Below are positions 45,702-53,617 of a stretch of 64,000 nucleotides of DNA, piece by piece. How positions within the stretch are numbered: the stretch's first letter is position 1; each line of letters opens with the position of its first letter. Origin of the DNA: Lysobacterales bacterium (lineage in GTDB: Bacteria > Pseudomonadota > Gammaproteobacteria > Xanthomonadales > BPKI01); assembly GCA_026005055.1 (NCBI GenBank), contig BPKI01000001.1, forward strand, positions 1,240,001-1,304,000, in the 5' to 3' direction. The position numbers and the translations under genes were made by a program. The notes under the pieces are model-generated. The model made no database searches. It was not told where the DNA came from and worked only from the letters and a program-made list of their open reading frames with translations.

Positions 45702-46249
45702 CCATGCCCGCGAAGCTCCGCCTCCTGCTGCTCCTCTCCAGCGCGCTCCTCGTCGCCTCCTGCGCCTGGCGCTCGCCGCGCGAGGATTACCGAAGCGCCG
45801 AGCAGACCCCTCCTCTCGAGGTACCTCCGCCGCTCTCCGCGCCTTCTTGGCGCGAGGCGATGCGGGTTCCCGAAGTGAGCGCGCTAGCGGGGCGCACCGC
45901 GGCCGCCGCTACGGCGACTGCGAGCGCCTTGCGCCTCGAGGATTCTCCCGACAATGCCTTCCGCCGGGTGCGCACCGCCCTTGATCGCGCCGGCGAGGTG
46001 ACAGTGGTGGGTGAGCGCGAGGAGGAGCGGCTCCTCGAGGTCGAGGTGCTCACCGTGCGCGAGCCCTCGGGGAACTTCCTCAGGCGTTGGTTCGGGCGTG
46101 CCCGGGTCGAGCGCGAGCGCTTGCTGGTCCGGATCGTGCCCGAGGGTGAGGGCGCGGTACGGGTGGTCGTGCTCGATGGGGCCGGGCGAGGGGCTTCAGG
46201 AGAGGCGGCCCGACGGGTCCTCGCTGTCTTGCGTCAGCGCCTCGGCTGA
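45698..46249 (+). CDS. bamC: BamC-like outer-membrane lipoprotein (NlpB)
   Basis: 183 residues with a lipoprotein signal peptide (RLLLLLSSALLVASC, lipobox VASC), a short unstructured segment (QTPPLEVPPPLSAP, as in BamC), and a single C-terminal alpha/beta domain (DNAFRRVRTALDRAGEVTVVGE to VRVVVLDGAGRG). BamC of E. coli is about 344 residues with two such domains, so this is a short form. Its place directly after dapA (ATGA overlap) is the E. coli order. It probably belongs to the Bam outer-membrane-protein assembly complex. Confidence 0.78.
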   Translation: MTMPAKLRLLLLLSSALLVASCAWRSPREDYRSAEQTPPLEVPPPLSAPSWREAMRVPEVSALAGRTAAAATATASALRLEDSPDNAFRRVRTALDRAGEVTVVGEREEERLLEVEVLTVREPSGNFLRRWFGRARVERERLLVRIVPEGEGAVRVVVLDGAGRGASGEAARRVLAVLRQRLG

Positions 46250-46260
46250 TCATCGCGACC

Positions 46261-48849
46261 GTGTCGAGAGATCCCCTCCGCGCTGCGGAGTCCACCGTGT
46301 CTGCGAGGCCGGTGGTGCTCAAGTTCGGCGGCACCAGCGTGGCTTCGGCCGAGCGCTGGGTGGAGATCGGGAGGATCGCGCGCGCGCGCCTCGGCGAGGG
46401 GCGGCCCGTGCTGATCGTGGTCTCGGCGCTCGCCGGAATCACGAACGCCTTGCTCGCGGCGATGCGGGATCCAAAGCCAGGGCAGGCGCTTCCCGAGCTC
46501 CTAAAGCCGCATCACGAGCTGCGCCGGGCGCTTCGCCTGTCCGATGGCGCCGAGTGGGAGGCGGCGGTGGAACGGCTTCGATCGCTGGCCGCCGAGGCCT
46601 CCGACTCGCTCGCCTGGCAGGCGGAGTGGCTGGCTCAGGGCGAGCTTCTCTCCAGCCGCATCGGTGCGGATTGGCTCGCTCGCGAGCTCGGCCGTTGCCG
46701 TTTCGTCGATGCTCGCGAATTTCTGATTGCGCAGCCGATCCCGAACCAGAGCGAGCGGGCGTCGCGTCTGTCGGCGCTTTGCGAAGTGCGGCCGCAGCCG
46801 GAACGGCGGGAGCGGCTCTTCGGGACAGGGCCCCTGGCGATCACTCAAGGCTTCATCGCCGCGCATCCCGAGGGCGGGACGGCGCTGCTCGGGCGTGGCG
46901 GCTCGGATACCTCGGCGAGTCTCTTCGGCGCACTCCTGCAGGCGGAGAGGGTCGAGATCTGGACCGACGTGGCCGGGATGTTTAGTGCGAATCCGCGCGA
47001 GGTGCCCGAGGCGCGCCTCTTACGCGAACTCGACTACGAGGAGGCCCAAGAGATCGCCAGCACCGGCGCGAAGGTGCTGCATCCGCGCTGCCTCGATCCG
47101 CTCAAGGAAGCCGCAGTGCCGCTTTATGTCTTCGACACCGCTCGTCCGGAGCTGCCGGGCACTCGCATCGGCACCTCGCCGCCGCGGCCGGGGGTGAAGG
47201 CGATCTCGGCTCGCCATCGCGTCACCCTCGTGTCGATGGAAACGATCGGCATGTGGCAGCAGGTGGGTTTCCTCGCTGCCGTTTTCGACATCTTCCGCCG
47301 TCATGGTCTGTCGGTCGATCTGATCGGATCGGCGGAGACCAACGTCACGGTCTCGCTCGATCCCACCGAGAACCTCCTTGAGCCCGGGACGATCGAGGCC
47401 CTGTGCAAGGACCTCGCCTCGGTATGCCGGGTCAAGGTGATCGCGCCCTGCACCGCGATCAGTCTGGTCGGGCGAGGGATCCGCTCCTGGATGCACCGCC
47501 TCTCCGAGCTGATGCGGCTGATCGGCGAGCGCAGAGTACATTTGGTGAGCCAGTCCTCCAACGATCTCAATCTCACGTTCGTGGTGGACGAGGCCGATGC
47601 GGGCGATCTCGTGCCGCGCTTGCACGAGCTGCTCTTGCGCTTCGGGCTGCTCGAGGACGACGGGGCGGTCTTCGGCCCCAGCTGGAAGAGCCTCTATGGC
47701 GGCGCGGCGTCGGTGGTCAGGCGGGAATGGTGGCGCGAGTGGCGTGAGCGGCTGCTCGAGGAGGCCGCGCTCGGCACGCCGGTCTATGTCTACGATCTGG
47801 CCACCGCCCGCGCCCGGGCGCGCGAGCTTCGCTCGCTCGCCGGTCTTGATCGCCTCCTCTATGCCGTCAAGGCGAACGCCCATCCGGCTCTCATCGCCGC
47901 TTTCGCCGAGGAGGGTCTCGGCTTCGAGTGCGTTTCCGCAGGCGAGCTAAAGCGGCTCGCCGCCGCGCTTCCGGGGCTCGACTTCGAGCGCGTGCTCTTC
48001 ACGCCGAGTTTCGGCGAGGAGGCCGATTTCGCCCTGGCGCGGCGCCTGGGCGCGCGCATCACGATTGACGATCTCGGCCCCTTGCGACGGTGGCCAGAAC
48101 TCTTCCGCGGCCAGTCGCTGTTCCTCAGGATCGATCTGGGCCGCGGGGTGGGTCACCACGAAAAAGTGCGAACGGGCGGCAGTGGCTCGAAGTTCGGGAT
48201 GACGCCGGCCGAGCTCGGGGAGGCGGAGCGGGCATGTCGCGAGCTCGGTGCGACGATCGAGGGGCTGCATGCCCATCTCGGCAGCGGCATCTTCGACCCC
48301 GACCACTGGCGGGAAGTCGGCGCCCAGTTGGCGAGCCTGGCCGATCGGCTCCCGGCGGTACGGATCCTCGACCTCGGCGGGGGGCTCGGCGTTCCCTCCC
48401 GGCCCGCCGAGCCGGGGCTCGATCTCGGGGCATTGAGCGCGGCGCTGAGCGAATTGTCCCGCCTCTATCCGCGCTTTCGCTTCTGGCTGGAACCCGGGCG
48501 GTACCTCGTGGCCGAAGCCGGGGTCTTGCTCGCCCGCGTCCGCGGGCTCAAGCGCAAGCAGAGCCAGGTCTTCCTGGGACTCGACGCCGGGATGCATACC
48601 CTGCTCCGGCCGGCTTTGTACGATGCCTACCATCCGGTGTGGAATCTCAGCCGATTGGATGAGCCGGCGAGCATGCGCGCGCATCTGGTTGGACCGATCT
48701 GCGAAAGCGGCGACATCCTCGCGCGCCATCGCGCGCTGCCCGAGACCGCCCCCGGGGATGTCATCCTGATCGGCCTGGCGGGGGCCTATGGGGCGGCGAT
48801 GGCCTCACGTTACAACCTCCAGCCGCTGCCGCGCGAGGTGGCCTGGTGA
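46261..48849 (+). CDS. lysAC: Bifunctional aspartate kinase / diaminopimelate decarboxylase (LysC-LysA fusion)
   Basis: 862 residues joining the first and last enzymes of lysine synthesis. The N-terminal aspartate kinase has LKFGGTSVASAERW, ITQGFIAAHPEGGTALLGRGGSDTSAS (split by view), then ACT regulatory domains (about 320-460; LVSMETIGMWQQVGFLA, VHLVSQSSNDLNLTF). After a linker the DAP decarboxylase has the PLP lysine Lys537 (LLYAVKANAHP), GLHAHLGSGI, the glycine loop LDLGGGLGVP, and PICESGDILA with the substrate Cys. GTG 46261 is the start. This fusion is characteristic of Xanthomonadales. No lysine riboswitch precedes it. It overlaps murL by 4 bp. Confidence 0.95.
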   Translation: MSRDPLRAAESTVSARPVVLKFGGTSVASAERWVEIGRIARARLGEGRPVLIVVSALAGITNALLAAMRDPKPGQALPELLKPHHELRRALRLSDGAEWEAAVERLRSLAAEASDSLAWQAEWLAQGELLSSRIGADWLARELGRCRFVDAREFLIAQPIPNQSERASRLSALCEVRPQPERRERLFGTGPLAITQGFIAAHPEGGTALLGRGGSDTSASLFGALLQAERVEIWTDVAGMFSANPREVPEARLLRELDYEEAQEIASTGAKVLHPRCLDPLKEAAVPLYVFDTARPELPGTRIGTSPPRPGVKAISARHRVTLVSMETIGMWQQVGFLAAVFDIFRRHGLSVDLIGSAETNVTVSLDPTENLLEPGTIEALCKDLASVCRVKVIAPCTAISLVGRGIRSWMHRLSELMRLIGERRVHLVSQSSNDLNLTFVVDEADAGDLVPRLHELLLRFGLLEDDGAVFGPSWKSLYGGAASVVRREWWREWRERLLEEAALGTPVYVYDLATARARARELRSLAGLDRLLYAVKANAHPALIAAFAEEGLGFECVSAGELKRLAAALPGLDFERVLFTPSFGEEADFALARRLGARITIDDLGPLRRWPELFRGQSLFLRIDLGRGVGHHEKVRTGGSGSKFGMTPAELGEAERACRELGATIEGLHAHLGSGIFDPDHWREVGAQLASLADRLPAVRILDLGGGLGVPSRPAEPGLDLGALSAALSELSRLYPRFRFWLEPGRYLVAEAGVLLARVRGLKRKQSQVFLGLDAGMHTLLRPALYDAYHPVWNLSRLDEPASMRAHLVGPICESGDILARHRALPETAPGDVILIGLAGAYGAAMASRYNLQPLPREVAW

Positions 48850-50153
48850 GGGTCTTCCGCTTTCTCGATGCGCGCTACGAGGCCGGGGAGGCGCGGCTCG
48901 TCTATGCCTTCGACGGCGGACCGGAACTGACGGAGTCGCTGCGCTTCCCCGGCGCGCCGGCGGTTCCGCCCGAGCGAGCCGAGGCCTTCGAGCGGGCGCT
49001 GGCGCTGACCCACTGGATCGCCGGCGTGAGCTACTACAAGGCCTTCGCCCCAGCGCGCATCGAGTGTGCGACCGCTCCTCCGGATCCGGCGGTGGCCGCG
49101 GCACTGGAGCGGATCTACGTCGAGGGACTGGCCGAGTTCTCCTTTCGCAACGGGATCGATCTCCGCGGCCGGGTGCGTTTCCCCTCGGCCCAAGGATCGG
49201 GGCCGCGGCCATCCCTGAGCCTTCCGCGTCGGACACTGCTGCCCTTGGGGGGTGGAAAGGACTCCCTGGTCGCGCTGGAAATGCTTCGTGAGGTCGGCGA
49301 GCCGCTGCTGCCGGTATGGGTCGGGCGTTCGGCCCTGATCGAAGCCTGCGCCGAACGTGCCGGGCTTCCGGCGATCAACGTCGATCGCCAGATCGCCCCG
49401 GAGCTGTTCGAGCTCAACCGCCAGGGAGCGCTCAATGGGCATGTACCGGTGACCGCGATCCACTCCGCGATCATGGTGCTCGTGGCCCTGCTCTACGGTG
49501 CCGATGCGATTGCTTTCGCCAACGAACGCTCGGCGGACCTTCCGACGCGGGTGATCGAGGGTCGCGGCGTCAACCACCAATGGAGCAAGAGCCTCGATTT
49601 CGAGCGCCTGTTTCGCACCATGCTCGGCGGATGGATCGGCGCGGGGATCGAGTATTTCTCGCTGCTCCGTCCCTTCTCCGAACTCGCGGTCGCCGCCCGC
49701 TTCTCCCGAATGCGCCGCTATTTCGACGTTTTCTCGAGCTGCAACCGCAACTTCCGGATTCTCGGCACGCGTCCGGCCAGCCGCTGGTGCGGAGAATGCC
49801 CGAAGTGCCACTTCGTCTATCTGGCGATGGCGCCCTTCCTGCCGAAACCCGAGCTCGCCGCCGTCTTCGGCCGAAACCTGCTCGATGAGGAGAGCCTGAT
49901 CCCGGCGTACGCGGCTTTGGCGGGAATCGCAGGGGAGCGACCCTTCGAGTGCGTGGGCGAACCGGTGGAGGTGCGCGCGGCGCTCGCCGCTCTGGCCGAG
50001 CAAGCGGCATGGCGGGAGGATGCCGTCATCGCGGCCGCGCGCCGTTGGCTGGAGAGGCTTCCGCCGCCGCCTTCGCTCGGCGAGCTGCTGCGGCCCTCCG
50101 GCCCGCATCATTTGCCGTCTCGACTCGAGTCTTTGCTCGATGCGCCTCACTGA
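48846..50153 (+). CDS. murL: UDP-MurNAc-L-Ala-L-Glu epimerase (MurL)
   Basis: 435 residues. MurL, first found in Xanthomonas oryzae, epimerises the terminal L-Glu of UDP-MurNAc-L-Ala-L-Glu to D-Glu with ATP. The ATP-pyrophosphatase-like loop LPLGGGKDSLVALEML is at residues 133-148. AIAFANERSADLPTRV, YFDVFSSCNRNFRI and the Cys cluster RWCGECPKCHFVY are further landmarks. The 14-bp overlap with murD2 and the position after lysAC show a dedicated cell-wall precursor operon. A glutamate racemase (murI) would be dispensable if the pair works as in Xanthomonas. Confidence 0.92.
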   Translation: MRVFRFLDARYEAGEARLVYAFDGGPELTESLRFPGAPAVPPERAEAFERALALTHWIAGVSYYKAFAPARIECATAPPDPAVAAALERIYVEGLAEFSFRNGIDLRGRVRFPSAQGSGPRPSLSLPRRTLLPLGGGKDSLVALEMLREVGEPLLPVWVGRSALIEACAERAGLPAINVDRQIAPELFELNRQGALNGHVPVTAIHSAIMVLVALLYGADAIAFANERSADLPTRVIEGRGVNHQWSKSLDFERLFRTMLGGWIGAGIEYFSLLRPFSELAVAARFSRMRRYFDVFSSCNRNFRILGTRPASRWCGECPKCHFVYLAMAPFLPKPELAAVFGRNLLDEESLIPAYAALAGIAGERPFECVGEPVEVRAALAALAEQAAWREDAVIAAARRWLERLPPPPSLGELLRPSGPHHLPSRLESLLDAPH

Positions 50154-51498
50154 GCTTCGCGGACGGCGCGTCGCGCTGCTCGGATACGGGCGCGAGACCC
50201 GCTCGCTCATCGCCCTCCTCGGGCGCGAGCTTCCCGAGCTCGAGCCGGTGCTGTTCGCGCGGGCCGAGGAGCTCGCTGCCGACCCCCCGCCGGTTCGCGC
50301 CGTGCCGGTCGCGGCGCTGCCCGAGGCCGAGACCCTCGCGCGCTTCGACGTGGTGTTCAAGGCGCCCGGGATCAGTCCCTATCAGCCCGAACTCGAGCAG
50401 GCCGCTCGCGCCGGCGTGCGCTTCTCAAGTGCCACCGAGCTGTGGTTCTCGGAGCATTCCGGCGAGCGGGTGATCGCAGTGACCGGAAGCAAAGGCAAAA
50501 GCACCACGGCCAGCCTGATCGCGCATCTGCTGCGTTCGCTCGGGCGCCGAGTGGCATTGGCCGGCAATCTCGGTCTTCCTCTCACCGAGCTGTGGAAGCC
50601 CGAGCGAAGCCCCGATGCCTGGGTTTTCGAACTCTCGAGCTTCCAGACTCGAGCCGCCGGCGCGGTCGACGTGGCGGTGCTCACGGCTTTGTTTCCCGAG
50701 CACCTCGATTGGCACGGCTCGGTCGAACGCTATTACGCCGACAAGCTCACCCTCCTGGATCGGGGACGTGCGGTGGTCCTCAACGGCTCCGATTCCGAGA
50801 TCCGAGCGCGCGAGCGCTGGGCGGGGGCGGTGCGCTATGGTGTTGCACCCGCTTGGCGTCCGGAGGGCATGGGGCTTGCGCTGGGCGATCGCTCGATCTC
50901 GATCGAGGGTTTCGCGCTCCCGGGCCGCCACAACCGTCTCAATCTCTGCGCCGCCCTGAGCGTGCTCTCGGTGTTGGGCGAGGACCCGGAGGCGGCCCTG
51001 CCGGCGCTGTCCTCCTTCAAGCCGCTGCCCCACCGGCTGCGCGTGCTCGGCGAGCGCGAGGGTGTCCTCTACGTGGACGATTCGATCGCTACCACGCCGC
51101 AGGCCGCTCTCGCAGCGCTCGAGTGTTTCTCGGAGAGGCGTGTGGCGCTCATCCTCGGCGGTTACGAGCGTGGTCTCGACTGGTCGGACTTCGTCGCCGC
51201 CCTTCGCGGTCGGAGATTGGCGGGCGCGGCCTGCCAAGGCATGAATGCGCCGCGCATCGCGGCGGCGCTCTCGGCCGGTCTTCCCGATCTGCCGCTCATG
51301 CAGGCGCGCGATCTGGCCGAGGCCGTGGAATGGGCCAGCGCCCGCGCCCGCCCGGATGGCGTGGTCTTGCTCTCACCCGGAGCGCCGAGCTTTCCCCATT
51401 ACCGCGACTTCGCCGAGCGCGGTCGGCACTTCGCCCGCCTCGCCGGCTTCGCCATCGAGGATGGCGAGGGGGGAGGGACTCCGCTCGGCATCGTATAG
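50140..51498 (+). CDS. murD2: UDP-MurNAc-L-Ala--L-glutamate ligase (MurD2)
   Basis: 452 residues of the Mur ligase family. The ATP loop is VIAVTGSKGKSTTASL (about residues 110-125). ELSSFQT, PEHLDWHGSVERYYADKLTL and the C-terminal LPHRLRVLGEREGVLYVDDSIATTP are MurD-like. MurD2 adds L-Glu rather than D-Glu to UDP-MurNAc-L-Ala, and MurL then inverts it. Assignment as MurD2 rests on the overlap with murL; sequence alone would say MurD. ATG 50140 begins MRLTELRGRRVALLGYGRE. Confidence 0.9.
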   Translation: MRLTELRGRRVALLGYGRETRSLIALLGRELPELEPVLFARAEELAADPPPVRAVPVAALPEAETLARFDVVFKAPGISPYQPELEQAARAGVRFSSATELWFSEHSGERVIAVTGSKGKSTTASLIAHLLRSLGRRVALAGNLGLPLTELWKPERSPDAWVFELSSFQTRAAGAVDVAVLTALFPEHLDWHGSVERYYADKLTLLDRGRAVVLNGSDSEIRARERWAGAVRYGVAPAWRPEGMGLALGDRSISIEGFALPGRHNRLNLCAALSVLSVLGEDPEAALPALSSFKPLPHRLRVLGEREGVLYVDDSIATTPQAALAALECFSERRVALILGGYERGLDWSDFVAALRGRRLAGAACQGMNAPRIAAALSAGLPDLPLMQARDLAEAVEWASARARPDGVVLLSPGAPSFPHYRDFAERGRHFARLAGFAIEDGEGGGTPLGIV

Positions 51499-51847
51499 CC
51501 TCGGGGAAGACCGCTGTATCGTTGACAAAACCTGAGGGTTTCGTTAGGAAAAGCCTAAGCCGACGGGTCATGGCTGGCGACGGGCGGGGTGGGCTTGGCG
51601 CTGCCAGGTTTCCGGAACGCGGTGGATCGGCTGGGGAGCACGCCCGCCGCGTGGACCGTGAGGATTCCGACCGGAGACCCCGTCGGCTTTCCCGTCTCGC
51701 TCGATTTTGCCCGTTGCCCGCCGGCGAGCGCCTCTCCGCCGCTCGCAGACGATCGCCCCGAATCGTGAAATCGAGTCTGGAGCGCTCGGTGGGAATCGGG
51801 AGCTGATCTTGGGCACGCGCGGGGTGCGCGCCCCCGTCGCGGCCGGC
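51499..51847. other. Intergenic region downstream of murD2
   Basis: 349 bp without a gene. It has a -35-like TTGACA (51522-51527) but only a poor -10 (TAGGAA at 51545). A small hairpin AAACCTGAGGGTTT (51528-51541) lacks a T-run, so it is not a convincing terminator. Open frames through here are not protein-like. Confidence 0.4.
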
Positions 51848-51889
51848 TGTGACAAAAATTCACAAGGCAAAATTGTGATTCGATTCACA
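51848..51889 (+). promoter_or_regulatory. Tandem Crp/Clp-type operators, one perfect
   Basis: TGTGATTCGATTCACA (51874-51889) is a perfect TGTGA-N6-TCACA Crp/Clp/Vfr site. Upstream, TGTGA (51848-51852) and TCACA (51860-51864) form a second, imperfect site with N7 spacing. The pair lies 73 bp before the favoured start (ATG 51962) of the next gene. Xanthomonads use Clp, a c-di-GMP-responsive Crp homologue, on such sites; EAL-type genes elsewhere in the window make that link possible. Confidence 0.65.
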
Positions 51890-51961
51890 GACGGGGCCTC
51901 GATGAGCGATCATCGGTTCGCCGTGATCCGAACGTCGAGGGTGGTCCTCGGGAGAACGCCG

Positions 51962-53122
51962 ATGCGCGAGGCACGAACGGTGGTCCTCTGCGGCCTGGCC
52001 GAACGCGAGGAAGCCCTGCTGCGCCTGCTCCTGAAGCGCATGCAGGGAGAGCTGCGCGAGTCTTGGGAGGTCGGCGACGACGAGGAGTCCGCCGATGCGC
52101 TCCTGGTCGATCCGGAGACCATCGCGGGCAACGTCGCGATCGCCACCGCGAAGCGGCGCGGAGTGCCGTACTTGGTCCTGTCCTCCCGCCCTCGACCTGG
52201 GGAGGAGCGGTGGACAATCCTCCGCCCGCCTTCGCCGGAGCAAGTCGCGCGGGTCTTCAACGACATCCCCTCGCGCGAGCTCACCGTCCTGCCCGTGGTA
52301 TCGGCCACGGCGGAGGATTTCTACAACCTCGACTTCGAGGCGAACGATGCGGCACCGCTGGTGGCGGAGCCAGTGGCGTTTCGTCCATCGGGCGAAATGA
52401 CGCCGGAAGATGCCGAGGCCTTGTTCAAGCGCGATCCCCTGAGCATCTCGGTGGCCGTGCTCAAGTCGGTCCGGTTGCCGAAAGACCTCACGGTCGAGCA
52501 CGCCCAGAGCCCTTCCCCGCGTCATGAGCTGAGGGCGCTCGAATCCGGAACCCAACGCTCCGAGCGGGACACAGAAGGGGCGCTGCCGATCTCCGGGGAT
52601 GCCCGATCTCGGGAGTTGTTCTCGCTGGCGCGCGCCCTGGAGGGAGGGATCCTCTTCGCCCCCTGCGAGTGCCGGCGTGGCGACGGGCCGCATTTCGCGC
52701 TGGTGCCCAAGGATCGAGAGGTGCTGACGCCGGCACCCCTCTCGGCTTTCCGAATGTTCCGGCGCACGGCTTTCAGCCGCCAGGATTTCCTCACCCTCAC
52801 CCGCCAGCGGCTCGCCGAACTCCGTGCGGCTTGGACCGTGGTCGGCTTTCGCGAGCTCGCCTTCGTCTGTGCCCTCGACGAGGAGGCTCGCCCGCTCGAT
52901 CCGAGTCTCGATCCGGGCGGGCGCTTCTGGATCGAAGGGGAGCTGCTGCTCGATGCCTCGCTGCCGGAGGCGAACGCGATCCTGGCGGCGATGCGGCAGC
53001 CTGCCCGGCTCCACGAGATCGCGGCGCTCAGCGGTCGGCCGCTGGCGCGCGTGATCGACGTGGTCAACGCGCTCAAGCGTATCGGGATGCTCGGCTCGAC
53101 GCTTCGCGATCGGCTGCGCTGA
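51962..53122 (+). CDS. Hypothetical protein with receiver-like N-terminus and C-terminal winged-helix-like region
   Basis: 386 residues from ATG 51962, which follows GGGAGA by 9 bp; ATG 51902 lies only 12 bp after a perfect Crp/Clp site and has a weak ribosome site. The N-terminus (ARTVVLCGLAEREEALLRLLL, ADALLVDPETIAG, YLVLSSRPRPGEERW) alternates like a CheY/receiver fold without clear phosphorylation residues. The C-terminus (ILAAMRQPARLHEIAALSGRPLARVIDVVNALKRIGML) looks like a winged helix. I cannot name a family. Its strong upstream Crp/Clp site suggests a regulated signalling protein. Confidence 0.6.
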   Translation: MREARTVVLCGLAEREEALLRLLLKRMQGELRESWEVGDDEESADALLVDPETIAGNVAIATAKRRGVPYLVLSSRPRPGEERWTILRPPSPEQVARVFNDIPSRELTVLPVVSATAEDFYNLDFEANDAAPLVAEPVAFRPSGEMTPEDAEALFKRDPLSISVAVLKSVRLPKDLTVEHAQSPSPRHELRALESGTQRSERDTEGALPISGDARSRELFSLARALEGGILFAPCECRRGDGPHFALVPKDREVLTPAPLSAFRMFRRTAFSRQDFLTLTRQRLAELRAAWTVVGFRELAFVCALDEEARPLDPSLDPGGRFWIEGELLLDASLPEANAILAAMRQPARLHEIAALSGRPLARVIDVVNALKRIGMLGSTLRDRLR

Positions 53123-53137
53123 AGGACCAGGGCTCAC

Positions 53138-53617
53138 TCAGCCGAGCGTGCCGGCGGCGGCGAACTGGCGCAGCCGCTGGATCAACTCCCGATCGGCCTG
53201 TCGGTAGGCGGCTTCGATCAGGGGGGCCATCTCGTCGTCGAGGCGGTGGTCGGCGGAAAGCGCTTCATATCGGAAATGGAGCCAGAGCTCGCCGCTCGCG
53301 TCCTGTTCGATGGCGATGCGTTGCCGGAATCGGCCTCCGCCCGGACGGGCGAGGACCTCCACCTCCACGGCCTCCGCGCGGTGGAAGATCACCCGGTCGA
53401 GTACCTCCTCGTTCCCGAAGCGCAGCCTTCGGATGATCTCGCCTTCGGCAGCCTGTTCGATGCGACATTCGTCGAGGCCTGGCAAGAAGGCGTCCGGACA
53501 GCGCATGCGTAGCACCAGCCCGCGCCAGAGCTGCTCGCGGTCCAGGCGCGGCATGGCGTCGGCCGTTGCCGGGTTCACGGCGAGACGGTGATCGACCACC
53601 AGCGATGCGTCTTTCAC
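53138..53617 (-). CDS. SRPBCC-like DUF1857 (AtaL-type) protein
   Basis: 159 residues from GTG 53617, overlapping the PHA depolymerase stop (GTGA). The pattern LDREQLWRGLVLRMRCPDAFLPGLDECRIE, an FGNEEVLDRVIFHRAE strand pair, and a LWLHFRYEA core fit the DUF1857/AtaL-like branch of START/SRPBCC ligand-binding folds. The function is unknown. Tight coupling with a polyester depolymerase makes binding of a hydrophobic acid or its polymer plausible, but that is inference. Confidence 0.75.
   Translation of the reverse strand: MKDASLVVDHRLAVNPATADAMPRLDREQLWRGLVLRMRCPDAFLPGLDECRIEQAAEGEIIRRLRFGNEEVLDRVIFHRAEAVEVEVLARPGGGRFRQRIAIEQDASGELWLHFRYEALSADHRLDDEMAPLIEAAYRQADRELIQRLRQFAAAGTLG

Noticed and set aside
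46240-46261. Lysine riboswitch before lysAC
   Set aside because: Only 11 bp separate bamC and lysAC, so there is no room. No such structure was noticed upstream of dapA either.
51528-51541. Rho-independent terminator after murD2
   Set aside because: The 5-bp hairpin AAACC/GGTTT has no following T-run on either strand.
51848-51864. Second Crp site counted as perfect
   Set aside because: The half-sites TGTGA and TCACA are 7 bp apart instead of 6. It is kept only as an imperfect neighbour of the perfect site.
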